NCBI GenBank assembly: GCA_024330265.1
Contig: JANDLT010000012.1
Location: forward strand, 1 to 64,000
Length of the DNA: 64,000 nt
From: Pyrinomonadaceae bacterium MAG19_C2-C3
GTDB taxonomy: Bacteria > Acidobacteriota > Blastocatellia > Pyrinomonadales > Pyrinomonadaceae
Direction of reading: 5' to 3'
The notes beneath the pieces are model-generated. The model searched no databases, was not told the origin of the DNA, and was given only the letters and a program-made list of their open reading frames with translations. Shown piece by piece: positions 18,939 through 28,047 of this stretch. Numbering within the stretch: the first letter of the stretch is position 1; every line of letters starts with the position of its first letter. The translations under genes and the position numbers were made by a program.

Positions 18939-19337
18939 TCACGCCGCCGCGCCCTTGCTTTGCGTGCGCGCTTCATCACGCCGTCGCAAGTGCAGGACGA
19001 GCAAGCCGTCACGATAAATCTGCTCGACGTGCGCCCCGGCGATTGCCTGCGGGAATTGCAGTTTTTTGGAGAAGCGGCTGTATGTGATTTCCATTTGGTA
19101 ATACAAAGCTCCTTCCGTGTAAGTCGCATCGCGCCGCACGCCCGTGACGTGAAGCGTGCGTTCATCAATCGTGATTTCAACTTCATCGGGACTGACGCCC
19201 GCGAGTTCGATTTTCACCAGCCACCCGTCCGGCGTTTCCAGAACATCGGCGGACGGACACCACAAGCGTTCCGCCGTCGGGCGCGTGTGGCGTCCAACCG
19301 GCATCCGGCGAAAGAAACGGTCAATTGATTCGCTCAT
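18939..19337 (-). CDS. Small heat shock protein, Hsp20/alpha-crystallin family
   Basis: A 132-residue ATP-independent holdase. The alpha-crystallin domain spans about residues 32-120: WLVKIELAGVSPDEVEITI is the typical opening, LHVTGVR the next strand pair, and FSKKLQFPQAI the conserved late motif. The short Arg-rich N terminus and the Arg/Ala tail (to residue 132) lack a clear IXI motif. It lies 131 bases upstream of lon on the same strand, so joint stress expression is plausible, but no heat-shock promoter or ROSE element was recognised. Confidence 0.93.
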   Translation of the reverse strand: MSESIDRFFRRMPVGRHTRPTAERLWCPSADVLETPDGWLVKIELAGVSPDEVEITIDERTLHVTGVRRDATYTEGALYYQMEITYSRFSKKLQFPQAIAGAHVEQIYRDGLLVLHLRRRDEARTQSKGAAA

Positions 19338-19344
19338 GCATGGG

Positions 19345-19428
19345 AGTGGTCAGTGGTCAGTGGTCGGTGGTCAGTTGAAGACAAGATGCTTGCTTTTACT
19401 GACCACCGACCACTGACCACTGACCACT
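19345..19428. repeat. GGTCAGT reiterated-word hairpin between hsp20 and the CBS gene
   Basis: The word AGTGGTC is repeated four times with one variant on the left (19345-19375) and mirrored exactly on the right (19398-19428), giving a 31-bp perfect stem with a 22-base loop. The same vocabulary recurs at 20554-20707. Confidence 0.8.
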
Positions 19429-19437
19429 GTTCTCCTC

Positions 19438-20511
19438 TCATCCAAAAACTTTATTCCAGAACGACGAGCCGCTTGAGATTTCTTCGAGGGCGGCGGCGAG
19501 TTCTTTATCTTCTTCGGTTTCTAATGCGACATCCGCCATTGAAATGATGCCGCGTAAATGACCTTCACGGTCAACGACGGGGATGCGGCGCACCTGTTTA
19601 TCGCCCATTTTGCGAATCACATCAATCACGCGGTCGTTCGGTTCGGCGGTGTGAACATCGGTCGTCATCACTTCTTCAACCGCCGTCGTCTTCGCGTCTT
19701 TGCCGTCCACGATGGCGCGCACCACGATGTCGCGGTCGGTGATTAAACCGATAAGCTTGCCGTTGGTTAAAGACTCGCGGCGACTCGTGGAAGACTTTAG
19801 ATGCGTCTCACCCGCTTCCGCGTTCTCGCTCGTTGTGGCGGGTGGCGTGGGGGCGGAAGTGTTCGGCGCGTTGGTGGGTGAGTTGTCCAGTTCGACAACC
19901 GGAATCACGCCCGTATCTTCGTCGCGCATCAGGATGGCGACTTGTTGCAATGTCGTATCGCGCATCGCCACCGTCACATCGCGCGTCATGATGTCGCGGC
20001 AACGGACGTGCGAACGCGATGCACCGACGCGCGGTTGTTCCGTCCGTTGTTCGGTTCGTGTTTCGCCGCGTGCATCCTGTGCCGAGTCGCGTCCGCCCAA
20101 GCGCGCACCGCGTGAGGTGTCGCGGTCTTCACCGGCGTAAGCGTCGAAGCGCGTGCCGGAATAATCGCGGCGACGGTCGCGGTCGTCCATCTCGCGCGTG
20201 GTTTCATAAATCGCCCGCCCGCGCCCGTAGTCATCTTCGTCAAAGCGCGTGGGCGAATCGCCGCGATGATATTCATCGCGTAGGTTGTTGGCTGCGCTAT
20301 GCGTTCCCATGCCACTGCTGCGGCGCGCATCGCGTTCGCGCTGTCCGGGTTCGGTCGAATCATAATCGAATTGCGGGCGGTTTTCGGTGGAGCGTTGGCG
20401 GTCTTGGGCTTGACGTTGCGCGTCCTCAAATTGTTGTTCGGCATACGAGCGCACGCGCCCGCGTCGGCTTTCGTAGAAATCATCTTCACGGTCATCGCGG
20501 TATCGAGACAT
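19438..20511 (-). CDS. CBS-pair protein with a charged, disordered N-terminal half
   Basis: A 357-residue protein. Residues 1 to about 165 are very rich in Arg, Asp, Glu, Gln and Ser (for example RDDREDDFYESRRGR) and are probably disordered. The C-terminal half holds two CBS motifs, the first split by an unusual Pro/Thr/Ser/Ala insert of about 40 residues after VAILMRDEDTGVIPVVE. The second is VRRIPVVDREGHLRGIISMADV. It ends with a conserved-looking SSFWNKVFG. Ligand and partner are unknown. It is upstream of hsp20 on the same strand, with a long hairpin between them. Confidence 0.85.
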   Translation of the reverse strand: MSRYRDDREDDFYESRRGRVRSYAEQQFEDAQRQAQDRQRSTENRPQFDYDSTEPGQRERDARRSSGMGTHSAANNLRDEYHRGDSPTRFDEDDYGRGRAIYETTREMDDRDRRRDYSGTRFDAYAGEDRDTSRGARLGGRDSAQDARGETRTEQRTEQPRVGASRSHVRCRDIMTRDVTVAMRDTTLQQVAILMRDEDTGVIPVVELDNSPTNAPNTSAPTPPATTSENAEAGETHLKSSTSRRESLTNGKLIGLITDRDIVVRAIVDGKDAKTTAVEEVMTTDVHTAEPNDRVIDVIRKMGDKQVRRIPVVDREGHLRGIISMADVALETEEDKELAAALEEISSGSSFWNKVFG

Positions 20512-20553
20512 GTTTTCCTCCGTAATCTCGCTCTTAAAGAGAAGTTAATTACT

Positions 20554-20707
20554 CTTATGAAAGCGGTCAGTGGACAGTGGTCAGTGGTCAGCAAAGAAGT
20601 CATCATTGCTCATCTCCCATTGTTCATTCGCTGTATCGTCAACACGAATGGAAAAGCGAGACACGCGGTTCATGTCTTATCTGACCACTGACCACTTCTT
20701 TCATAAG
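20554..20707. repeat. Long-range GGTCAGT hairpin upstream of the CBS gene
   Basis: CTTATGAAAG followed by GGTCAGTGG words (20554-20590) is mirrored at 20681-20707, ending in CTTTCATAAG. About 90 bases lie between the arms. It uses the same words as the hairpin at 19345 and is 5' of the CBS gene, so it is not simply that gene's terminator. It may end the upstream SIMPL gene. Confidence 0.65.
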
Positions 20708-20754
20708 TGTTAATTGGAACATCGGCAAAGGGGAATCGGTAGTTTATTGTAGCA

Positions 20755-21774
20755 TCAGTTTGTTCCTATTTCCGCGACGAGTTGAACGCGCGATGTGATG
20801 TCGAGCGTGCCGGTTTCAATCGGCGTCGGGGTCGAAGCCCGCGCGATTCCAAACTCCGCAGTATCATATCGCTGGATTGGCAGAGGGCGCACCGTGCCTT
20901 CTTCTTGAACCTGAACGATGCGTATCACGCGCCCGCCTAAAACTTGGGCGAGCGTGTTGGCTTTGGCGACGGCTTCGGTCGTCGCTTCGCGCAAAGCTTG
21001 GTCGCGTGCCGGACGGTCACGGCGTAGGGTGAACGCGAGATTGTCCACGCTGTTCGCGCCCGCGCTCGATGCCGCGTCAATCACGCTGCCGACGCGGTTC
21101 AAATCCGGCATCGTGACGGTCACGCCGTTGCGCGCTTCGTAACCGGAAATCGTCGGCGGCTGATTCTCTTTATAGACACGTTGCGGCTGCAAACTGTATC
21201 CACTCGTTTTTATCTCCGCTCCCGCTCCGGCGGCGGCACGGACGGCGCGCACGACGGCTTCGGTCTTTTCGGCGTTCTGTTGTTGCGCGGTCAGTGCGCT
21301 CCGGTTTTGCGTGATGACCGCGACGGTGATAATCGCGGTGTCGGGTTGCGCCTGAACGATGGAGTCGCCCGCGACGATGACTTGCGTTGTGCGAACGCTT
21401 GCCGCTAGGTCTCGATTATCCGGGTTTTGATTGGTTGGATTGTTTCCCGCGCTGCCTTCGACGGAACGCATCACGCGAGCTTCAAACGGCGTGCCTTCTT
21501 GATAAATCGTAATCGTGCCGGGCTTTGTCTCGCCCGTCGCTTCGACTTCCGTTCCTTCACGAAACCACGCTTCGTTTTGAAAACGCGCAAAGTTGAGCAA
21601 TAAGTATTTGCCTTTCGCCGCGTTGATAACCCAACCGTTCGCTTCGACGGTCGGCGCGAGACGCCCGCGAAGGGTTAGATTCTGCGGTTGGGTTTGCGCC
21701 GCGACACCACTTGATGCCGCGCACATCATCAACATCAAGCACCAAATAGCACCGATAGTTTTTAAGTTCTTCAT
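20755..21774 (-). CDS. Secreted SIMPL (DUF541) domain protein
   Basis: A 339-residue exported protein. The N terminus has a signal peptide ending near SGVAAQ. Residues about 30-110 form a small beta-rich domain resembling DUF5666. The remainder is a SIMPL domain: VIVAGDSIVQAQPDTAIITV, then ISGYEARNGVTVTMPDLNRVG and ALREATTEAVAKANTLAQVLGG. SIMPL proteins are periplasmic or surface proteins of unknown mechanism. AGGAG ten bases before the ATG at 21774 supports this start; an ATG at 21780 is four bases from it. Confidence 0.85.
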   Translation of the reverse strand: MKNLKTIGAIWCLMLMMCAASSGVAAQTQPQNLTLRGRLAPTVEANGWVINAAKGKYLLLNFARFQNEAWFREGTEVEATGETKPGTITIYQEGTPFEARVMRSVEGSAGNNPTNQNPDNRDLAASVRTTQVIVAGDSIVQAQPDTAIITVAVITQNRSALTAQQQNAEKTEAVVRAVRAAAGAGAEIKTSGYSLQPQRVYKENQPPTISGYEARNGVTVTMPDLNRVGSVIDAASSAGANSVDNLAFTLRRDRPARDQALREATTEAVAKANTLAQVLGGRVIRIVQVQEEGTVRPLPIQRYDTAEFGIARASTPTPIETGTLDITSRVQLVAEIGTN

Positions 21775-21997
21775 TATCATTAAGCTCCTCTTATTTTGAT
21801 TGTTTGTAATGACGCGACTGCCCGAAAGCGTACCGCGCAAAGGTGAGGAGAGGTTATATTGGCAAGCCGCACGCGGTTAAATCGCCCGCGTACATTGCAT
21901 TGAACGCCGGAACATCTCCACACTTGCACACGTCCGCCTTCGATTGCCGCCCAAGTTTTGATTGTCGCATAAACGCTTTGTTAGGATTCATCGCACG

Positions 21998-22354
21998 ATG
22001 TCTTTATCCGAACCACGCGCACCGAACCCGAAACGCCCCCTTCGCACGAATCGCTTCTTTACCGTCGGACGCCTCGAAGATTTGCCCGAAGGCGCGGGCG
22101 CGATTATCGAACTCGACACGGGCGCGGAACTCGCTTTGTTCAACGTCGCGGGCTGCCTGTACGCGATTGAAAACTTCTGCCCGCATCGCGGGGCGTCGCT
22201 TGCCGACGGCGAACTCTGTGACCACACCGTCGCGTGCCTCCTTCACGGCTGGCAGTTCGATGTCCGCACCGGAGCGTGTTTAACCGAACCGGAAAGCGAC
22301 ATCGAAACCTACGAAGTCGTGATTGAAAACGGCGACATTAAAATCAAAGTCTGA
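21998..22354 (+). CDS. Rieske [2Fe-2S] protein
   Basis: A 118-residue single-domain Rieske ferredoxin. The cluster motifs are CPHRGA and CLLHGWQF, giving two Cys and two His ligands. GACLTEPESDIETYEV matches the C-terminal strands of NirD- and dioxygenase-type small Rieske proteins. No oxygenase or nitrite reductase gene is adjacent, so its redox partner is unknown. The ATG at 21998 has AGGA upstream. The flanking ferredoxin is on the opposite strand. Confidence 0.93.
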   Translation: MSLSEPRAPNPKRPLRTNRFFTVGRLEDLPEGAGAIIELDTGAELALFNVAGCLYAIENFCPHRGASLADGELCDHTVACLLHGWQFDVRTGACLTEPESDIETYEVVIENGDIKIKV

Positions 22355-22466
22355 ACGGCAATCATCACCACGCAAAACGAAGCGCGAAGCCATGAACGTA
22401 AAGCTTCCGCTTCTCGCATAACCTTCGCGCTTCTGTATAAAGTGCGTTTATGTTTTCCGACAATCT

Positions 22467-22697
22467 TTAACCGTCGTTACCGATGGCTTCAACCGGACAC
22501 GCCATTAAAGCCTCTTCGCACAGCGTGCGTTCTTCCTCCGATTCCGGTTGTTTATAAACAAACGAGTAGCCGTTATCGTCCGAGCGCGTGAAATTATCCG
22601 GTGCGGTGTCGCGGCACACGTCGCAATCTATGCACTGCGTATCAACGTAGTATGTGCCGGAAACATTCTCTCCAACTCTGTCATTCGGGTCTGCCAA
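22467..22697 (-). CDS. Small ferredoxin
   Basis: A 76-residue ferredoxin. CIDCDVCRDTAPDNF supplies three cysteines and ACPVEAIG supplies the fourth, so it probably holds one [4Fe-4S] cluster. Position 4 of the first motif, where two-cluster ferredoxins have another cysteine, is alanine. It is convergent with the Rieske gene and downstream of an M61 peptidase gene. A role as acceptor for the KorAB enzyme encoded about 10 kb away is possible but unproven. Confidence 0.9.
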   Translation of the reverse strand: MADPNDRVGENVSGTYYVDTQCIDCDVCRDTAPDNFTRSDDNGYSFVYKQPESEEERTLCEEALMACPVEAIGNDG

Positions 22698-22834
22698 AAC
22701 TCACTTCCTCCTCTTGCTTCTTAACCGTTCAAACGGCGAACCTATGATTTGCCGTTCAAGTTCTCATCTAAAATTATTGCTTTATGGCGCAGTATCTTCC
22801 GCAACCCGCACGGCGAAGTCAACCGCGCGCCACT

Positions 22835-24697
22835 TCACACGCCCTGTTTCAACCATGCCTCGCGTACACGCAGTTGAGTGTGCGTCGGGTTTTCGACTTC
22901 GATTAAAGTCAAGGTTATATGGTCGCGTGATTGGATTGTGAGCGGAAGTTCCAGTTGCCGACTGTCGCGGATAACCCCAAGCGCGATGGTCTGCCCGATA
23001 CGGTCGTCAAGCAGGTCTAAACGTAGAGTGTCGGAGTCGTCAATTCTGGTGATGACATCGCCAACGCGCAGTCCGGCGGCTTCGGCGGGCGAAGCGAGCG
23101 CGATGCTTGTGACGCGCAAGCCTTCGGGCATAGAGCGCGCCGTGAAGCCGAGACGGGCGCGCTTGATTACGCCGCGCTCGAAACGATAGCCTGCGTAAGC
23201 GTAGATGCGCGCGTAGTCGGGAATTTCAACGCCGCTCGCGTAGCGGTTCAAGAAGTCTTTATAGTCGTTGCGTGTCAGAATCCTGAGCGCGTCAAGGATG
23301 TCAACTCCGTTAAATCCTTTGCCGCGCTCGTAGGTCGTGCGGTAAAGCAAGCGCATCAGGTCGTCGAGTCCGAGCGCGCCGTTGGTGTCATGACGGATTG
23401 AGAGGTCGAGCAGCGCGCCCAAATTTTCGCCTTGCGTGCGGTAAGAAATCTCGAACGCACGCGGCGGGTCATTGCCGAGCCACGTCGAGATGGACGACGC
23501 GGCGGGCGAGATGTAGGCACGCGCTTCGTTTGACTCGACGCCGAGCGCGGCACGCGCCACACGGTCGAGAAATTCGCGGCGGCTGCGAAATCCGGCGCGC
23601 ATCATCGTCACGTTCGCGTAGTAGTTCGTGAAGCCTTCGGAAATCCACAGGAAAGAAGTCTCCTGCTCACGCGAATAATCGTAAGGCGTCATGTCGAGGG
23701 GACGAAGCCGTTTGACATTCCATAAGTGAAAGAACTCGTGCGCCGCAGTTTCAATCAAGCCGTCGGGCGTCGCCGTGTCGCCGGACGGTGCGAACGCGAC
23801 GTGCGAGTTGGCGTGTTCAAGCGCGCCGCCCGCGTTGGATTCGGGCGGCATGAAGAAATAGAAATAGACGTACTTATCGAACGGTTGATTGTTAAAGAAA
23901 ATCGCGCTCTGGGTGTGCGCGACTTTCTTTAACATCTCGACGAACTTCAATCGTTTCTCGGTTGAAAAAGCACCCGCCGGAGTCGCGGCGAAATAGTGCG
24001 GCTTGCCCGCGACTTCAAACGTTTCGACATCGAAGTTGCCCATCTCCGTCGTGCTGTCAACGAGCGTGTCATAGTCGGGTGCAGTGAACACGAGTTGGTC
24101 GGCGGTCTCTTTAAGAGCCGATAAAATCCGCCAGTTGTCAGGAACTTGGAAACGAACGGTACTCTCCTCGCTCGTGTGTCCCGCGAGGCGCAAGAAAAGT
24201 TGCGTGCCTGTGAAGAAGGCGAAGTCCTGACTGATTTTCGCTTGATTGAGGGCGAGTACATCGGCGCGATAATCAAACTCGATTTTAATCGCCCCGCGCC
24301 CCGCAGTGCCGATGCTCCACGTCTGCTTGCCCGTCAAACTAAACGGCACACGCGCCCCGCTGTTCGCGTCGGTTACTTTGAAGCGCAAAATGTTCTTCGC
24401 GTAATTCTCGATTGTGTACCAACCCGGCGTCCACACGGGCAGCGACACTTCCAAGAACCGTTGATTGAGGTCGCGCACTTCGGTCGTGACGTGAAACAAA
24501 CTCGCCTGCGTGCTTACCACCGCGACGGTATAAGTCGTGTTGAGTTTGCCCTGTTGTGTCGCCGCCGAAGCGGTGAGCAGCGGCAGAAGCAACAAGACGG
24601 CGAACACAGACGGAAGACGACGCACCAACTTTCGTTTGGTATAAAGCCGGACTTGCCGTTTTGCCCTTTCGTGTGACGATGATAAAACCCGATTCAT
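22835..24697 (-). CDS. Secreted M61-family peptidase with PDZ domain
   Basis: A 620-residue exported zinc peptidase of the M61 (glycyl aminopeptidase) family. A signal anchor covers about residues 29-47 after a basic N terminus. The M61 N-terminal beta domain includes LEVSLPVWTPGWYTIENYAK. The zinc site is HEFFHLWNVKRLRP, followed by LWISEGFTNYY with a further glutamate. A PDZ domain (AAGLRVGDVITRIDD) lies near residue 555. It probably cleaves peptides outside the cytoplasm. A shorter start nearer the hydrophobic segment is possible. Confidence 0.92.
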   Translation of the reverse strand: MNRVLSSSHERAKRQVRLYTKRKLVRRLPSVFAVLLLLPLLTASAATQQGKLNTTYTVAVVSTQASLFHVTTEVRDLNQRFLEVSLPVWTPGWYTIENYAKNILRFKVTDANSGARVPFSLTGKQTWSIGTAGRGAIKIEFDYRADVLALNQAKISQDFAFFTGTQLFLRLAGHTSEESTVRFQVPDNWRILSALKETADQLVFTAPDYDTLVDSTTEMGNFDVETFEVAGKPHYFAATPAGAFSTEKRLKFVEMLKKVAHTQSAIFFNNQPFDKYVYFYFFMPPESNAGGALEHANSHVAFAPSGDTATPDGLIETAAHEFFHLWNVKRLRPLDMTPYDYSREQETSFLWISEGFTNYYANVTMMRAGFRSRREFLDRVARAALGVESNEARAYISPAASSISTWLGNDPPRAFEISYRTQGENLGALLDLSIRHDTNGALGLDDLMRLLYRTTYERGKGFNGVDILDALRILTRNDYKDFLNRYASGVEIPDYARIYAYAGYRFERGVIKRARLGFTARSMPEGLRVTSIALASPAEAAGLRVGDVITRIDDSDTLRLDLLDDRIGQTIALGVIRDSRQLELPLTIQSRDHITLTLIEVENPTHTQLRVREAWLKQGV

Positions 24698-24734
24698 CGC
24701 TTTACTCTCCTGTATAAATCTCGCCGCCCTTCAG

Positions 24735-25604
24735 TCAGTAGTATGTGTAACTGTAATACTGAACATACTCCGGGACTGTCTTGTCGTTCGCCACGTCGAG
24801 ATAAGAGCTTACTGTTTTGAGGACGCGCCCGTCGGCATCGGTTTCGGTTTTGAGTAGGATTTTGGTTTTGGATGCTCCATGCTCAAACGTGGTGATAAGG
24901 TCGTTGCCGACTTTCTCCGTCGCGCGCTTTGAAACTTTCCCCGACGAATCGTACTCCTCTATCTGATGCGAGTTTTGCGGGCGGTTCAAGTCGGCGGTGA
25001 ATGTGCCAGTCAATTTGCCGTCGGCATCATAGATGTATGTCACACGCCGGTTCGTTTGCGATTCGACTACCGAAACGCTGCGTTCCACAAGTTCCCCTTT
25101 GCTATTTAGCGTCTCTCTGGTTGATGGCAACCGCTCATCGCCCTCGTATTGATAGCGGTACTTTTTATGCTCTATGAGTCGGTCATCGGCATCATAAATC
25201 TTGCTCTCGATTTCCGAATTATATTGCTCATCGTACACGCTGACATGGCGACGTTTCTGCTTGCCCGCGCCGTCAAACTCTGTGAATTCGACCAAGCGGT
25301 TTCGTTCGTCGTACTTCCAAGTTTCACGTTGTGTCAGTGAGCCACGCGCGTCGAAGTGTTGGTCATCAACGCGCTGTCCGCGTTCGTTGTAGTTCAGCAA
25401 GTTGCTTAAATGTCGCGCACCTTCGAGATAGCTTCCGTCCGGCTGCAATGTGTAGCGCGCACTTTCGATACGTTGCGTTTTGATTTTGCGGCGTTCCGGC
25501 GCGGGTGTCGGTGACTGTGAAGTTTGCGCGGAGGCTGGCAGCGAACCCAACAAAAGACATATCCCGCATAACAGCGCACCAAGCAAATTTTGTTTTTTGT
25601 TCAT
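24735..25604 (-). CDS. Secreted YD/RHS-like repeat protein
   Basis: A 289-residue exported protein with a signal peptide ending in PASAQ. From about residue 60 it consists of short beta-hairpin repeats of the YD type, such as LNYNERGQRVDDQHFDARGS, WKYDERNRLVEFTEFD and YIYDADGKLTGTF. These resemble RHS/YwqK-like repeats but lack a toxin tip or self-cleaving core, and the length is far below that of RHS toxins. Role unknown. GAGAGGAAA before the ATG at 25604 fixes the start. Confidence 0.75.
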   Translation of the reverse strand: MNKKQNLLGALLCGICLLLGSLPASAQTSQSPTPAPERRKIKTQRIESARYTLQPDGSYLEGARHLSNLLNYNERGQRVDDQHFDARGSLTQRETWKYDERNRLVEFTEFDGAGKQKRRHVSVYDEQYNSEIESKIYDADDRLIEHKKYRYQYEGDERLPSTRETLNSKGELVERSVSVVESQTNRRVTYIYDADGKLTGTFTADLNRPQNSHQIEEYDSSGKVSKRATEKVGNDLITTFEHGASKTKILLKTETDADGRVLKTVSSYLDVANDKTVPEYVQYYSYTYY

Positions 25605-25631
25605 CGCTTTTCCTCTCATACTATTTCTCAA

Positions 25632-27083
25632 TTACTTCTCCTCGCCCGTATAAATCTCGCCGCCCGTCATCTCTTTCAATGCGAGAACTTCATCAAGTTG
25701 CTTATCGTCCATGAGTCCTAATTCGCGTGTCACTTCGCGCGCACCGCGTTTTGATTTGAGCATCTCTTTGGCAATGTCGGCGGCGCGGGCATAGCCGAGG
25801 TGCGGGTTCAAGGCGGTGATGAGCGACAGGGATTTTTCGGCGTATTGCAAACAGACTTCCGGGTCGGCGGTGATGCCGCGCACGCATTTTTCCGCGAACG
25901 CATCGAGGGCGTTGCGAAACACGGTCAGGGCTTCGAGTAAATCGTGCGCGATGACGGGCATCATCACGTTAAGTTCCAACTGTCCGGCTTGTGAAGCTAA
26001 GGCGACGGTCGTGTCGTTGCCGATGACGTGGAAGCAGACCATGTTCATCATCTCGGCTAAGACCGGATTGACTTTGCCGGGCATGATGGATGAGCCGGGT
26101 TGAACTGCCGGGAGTTCGATTTCCGCGAGTCCGGTTCTGGGTCCCGATGCGAGAAGGCGCAGGTCGTTTGAAATGCGCGTCATGTCGAGGGCGAGATTAC
26201 GAAGTGCCGATGAGACGGCGACGAATGGAGCCATTGATTGCATCGCCTCAAACTTGTTCGGGGCGGAAGTTAAATCAAGATTCGTTTGGGTGCTTAATTG
26301 CGCGGCGACTTGTTCGGCGTAATCCTTGTGCGCGTTCAAACCCGAACCGGCGGCAGTTCCGCCCAAGCCCAATTCTTTTAATTCTTCCGCCGCCTGACGC
26401 AGCCGTTTGTGATGCTTACCGATGCACAAAGCGTAAGCCGCGAACTCTTGTCCCAAGCGAATGGGGACGGCATCTTGAAGGTGTGTGCGACCGGATTTGA
26501 TGATTGAATCGAACTCGCGTGCTTTGTCTCCAAGGGCGTTTTGTAAGTTGTCCAAGACCGGATAAAACTTTTCGCAAAGCTCAAGGGCGGCGAGGCGTAT
26601 CGCGGTCGGAATCACGTCGTTCGTGGACTGCGCCATGTTCACATCGTCGTTCGGGTTGATGGTTTTATAATCGCCGCGTCGGGCTTCCGCGCCCGTTTTA
26701 GCCGCCATGATTTCAATCGCGCGGTTCGCCAAGACTTCATTGACGTTCATATGGTGCGACGTTCCCGCTCCCGCCTGGAACGGGTCAACGACAAATTCAT
26801 TCATCATCTCGCCGCTTAAAACTTCGTCCGCCGCCGTGACGATTGATTCGGCTTTGTCTCGCGGCAACATCCCCAATTCCCCGTGAACAATCGCGGCGGC
26901 TTTCTTGATTTGCACGACGGCGCGCACAAACGACGGGTGCGGCTTCAATCCACTAATTGGAAAGTTGGCGACGGCACGCGCGGTCTGCACGCCGTAGTAA
27001 GCGTTCGCCGGAACTTGCAATTCACCGAGCGAATCTTTTTCGGTGCGCGTGGTTTGATTGGTTTGTGGAATCGGTTGTGACAT
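25632..27083 (-). CDS. aspA: Aspartate ammonia-lyase
   Basis: Converts L-aspartate reversibly to fumarate and ammonia. The 483 residues belong to the fumarase/aspartase superfamily, with signature GSSIMPGKVNPV. AspA is chosen over class II fumarase because of QDAVPIRLGQE (fumarases have QDAT), GKVNPV (fumarases have NPTQ) and the GNDTTVALASQAGQLELNV stretch, together with YKTINPNDDVN. Activity as a fumarase cannot be fully excluded. No aspartate transporter is adjacent. The 27084-27419 gap upstream holds a modular repeat. Confidence 0.9.
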   Translation of the reverse strand: MSQPIPQTNQTTRTEKDSLGELQVPANAYYGVQTARAVANFPISGLKPHPSFVRAVVQIKKAAAIVHGELGMLPRDKAESIVTAADEVLSGEMMNEFVVDPFQAGAGTSHHMNVNEVLANRAIEIMAAKTGAEARRGDYKTINPNDDVNMAQSTNDVIPTAIRLAALELCEKFYPVLDNLQNALGDKAREFDSIIKSGRTHLQDAVPIRLGQEFAAYALCIGKHHKRLRQAAEELKELGLGGTAAGSGLNAHKDYAEQVAAQLSTQTNLDLTSAPNKFEAMQSMAPFVAVSSALRNLALDMTRISNDLRLLASGPRTGLAEIELPAVQPGSSIMPGKVNPVLAEMMNMVCFHVIGNDTTVALASQAGQLELNVMMPVIAHDLLEALTVFRNALDAFAEKCVRGITADPEVCLQYAEKSLSLITALNPHLGYARAADIAKEMLKSKRGAREVTRELGLMDDKQLDEVLALKEMTGGEIYTGEEK

Positions 27084-27146
27084 GTGAGATTTAAGAAATC
27101 CTTTCTGAAATTATGAATGCAAATTTTGATGAAAATTATAACTGCC

Positions 27147-27398
27147 CAGTCGTCTTCAGACGGCTTTCCGCGAAGCGGCACATAGACCAGCCGTTTGACG
27201 GCTGGGGATAAATGCGAATCACTCTCCTAAGCCCGTTTCTAACGGGCTTTCGCATCAGGCTTGAGCCGTTCGGGTGTGGCTAAAGCCGGAAGCGAGAAGG
27301 ACGTTAAAACGCCCTCGCACGTTTATTGACCTTGCTACCCAGCCGTCAAACGGCTGGTCTATACGCCCTTCGGGGAAGTCGTCTGAAGACGACTGAGC
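27147..27398. repeat. Modular palindromic intergenic element, copy 2
   Basis: Outer hairpins CAGTCGTCTTCAGACGGCT (27147-27165) and AGTCGTCTGAAGACGACT (27377-27394); inner hairpins CCAGCCGTTTGACGGCTGG (27187-27205) and CCAGCCGTCAAACGGCTGG (27339-27357). The linkers CCGCGAAGCGG and CCCTTCGGGG form small hairpins of their own. The centre holds AAGCCCGTTTCTAACGGGCT, GGCTTGAGCC, TGGCTAAAGCCGG and GGACGTTAAAACGCCC. It fills the gap between aspA and the Uma2 gene; no protein gene is present. Confidence 0.9.
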
Positions 27399-27419
27399 AG
27401 CTACTTAAAAAATCGAACC

Positions 27420-27974
27420 TTAAAAAATATCGGTGACGCGACACGAAAAATCGGGCAGCAATGGTGTCGTCAGTTCATCGCGTGCGGTAAGTATCGCAAT
27501 CAAATCAAGCAAGCCGTCGCGCAATCTATAAACCTCAATCGTGCGATTTTCGGCATCGGCAATCCAGTATTCTTTGACGCCGAACTTCGCGTAAGTCTGG
27601 CGTTTAACCACTTGGTCGCGGCGGCGATTTTCCGCTCCCGGAGAAATCACTTCAATCAACAATTCAGGCGCGCCGTGAATGTGTTTGCCGTCGGCGACGA
27701 TAAACATGCTTTCGTTCGTGACGAACGCGACATCGGGAATCGCGCTGTTAAGGTCGTCGAAAATGACGCCGGGAGTGAAGAAGACTTGTCCGAGAGGCAC
27801 GCGCAAAAGGAAGCCGCGAAGTTGAAAATAGAAGTTGCCGATGGTGTTTTGGTGCGACAGGTTTGGGGCGCGCGACATAAACAATTCTCCTTCAAAAATC
27901 TCGTAAGTTTTGCCGTCGTCCGGCATCGCTTCGAGGTCAGCGGCGGTGATAAGCGGTAAGACTTGTGCCGACAT
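27420..27974 (-). CDS. Uma2 family protein
   Basis: A 184-residue Uma2 (DUF820) protein with the standard motif order: YEIFEGELF, then AIPDVAFV, LLIEVISPGAENRRRD with Glu and Asp of the predicted nuclease core, KRQTYAKFGVKEYWIAD, and a C-terminal strand domain. Biological role unproven. AGGAG ten bases before the ATG at 27974 selects that start over an upstream ATG that would overlap the next gene. It lies just downstream of the GAF-SpoIIE phosphatase gene. Confidence 0.88.
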   Translation of the reverse strand: MSAQVLPLITAADLEAMPDDGKTYEIFEGELFMSRAPNLSHQNTIGNFYFQLRGFLLRVPLGQVFFTPGVIFDDLNSAIPDVAFVTNESMFIVADGKHIHGAPELLIEVISPGAENRRRDQVVKRQTYAKFGVKEYWIADAENRTIEVYRLRDGLLDLIAILTARDELTTPLLPDFSCRVTDIF

Positions 27975-28047
27975 GCTTTGAATCTCCTGACTTGGTTGCG
28001 CTCTTAGTGGAATTGATTTTAACACGCGCGGACTTCGCTTTACGGTA

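Noticed and set aside
19345-19428. Regular AGTGGTC repeats as a CRISPR or microsatellite
   Set aside because: The repeats are mirrored to form one hairpin and have no spacers or cas genes nearby.
25632-27083. Class II fumarase as the identity of the lyase
   Set aside because: QDAVP, GKVNPV and the AspA-like C-terminal core favour aspartate ammonia-lyase.
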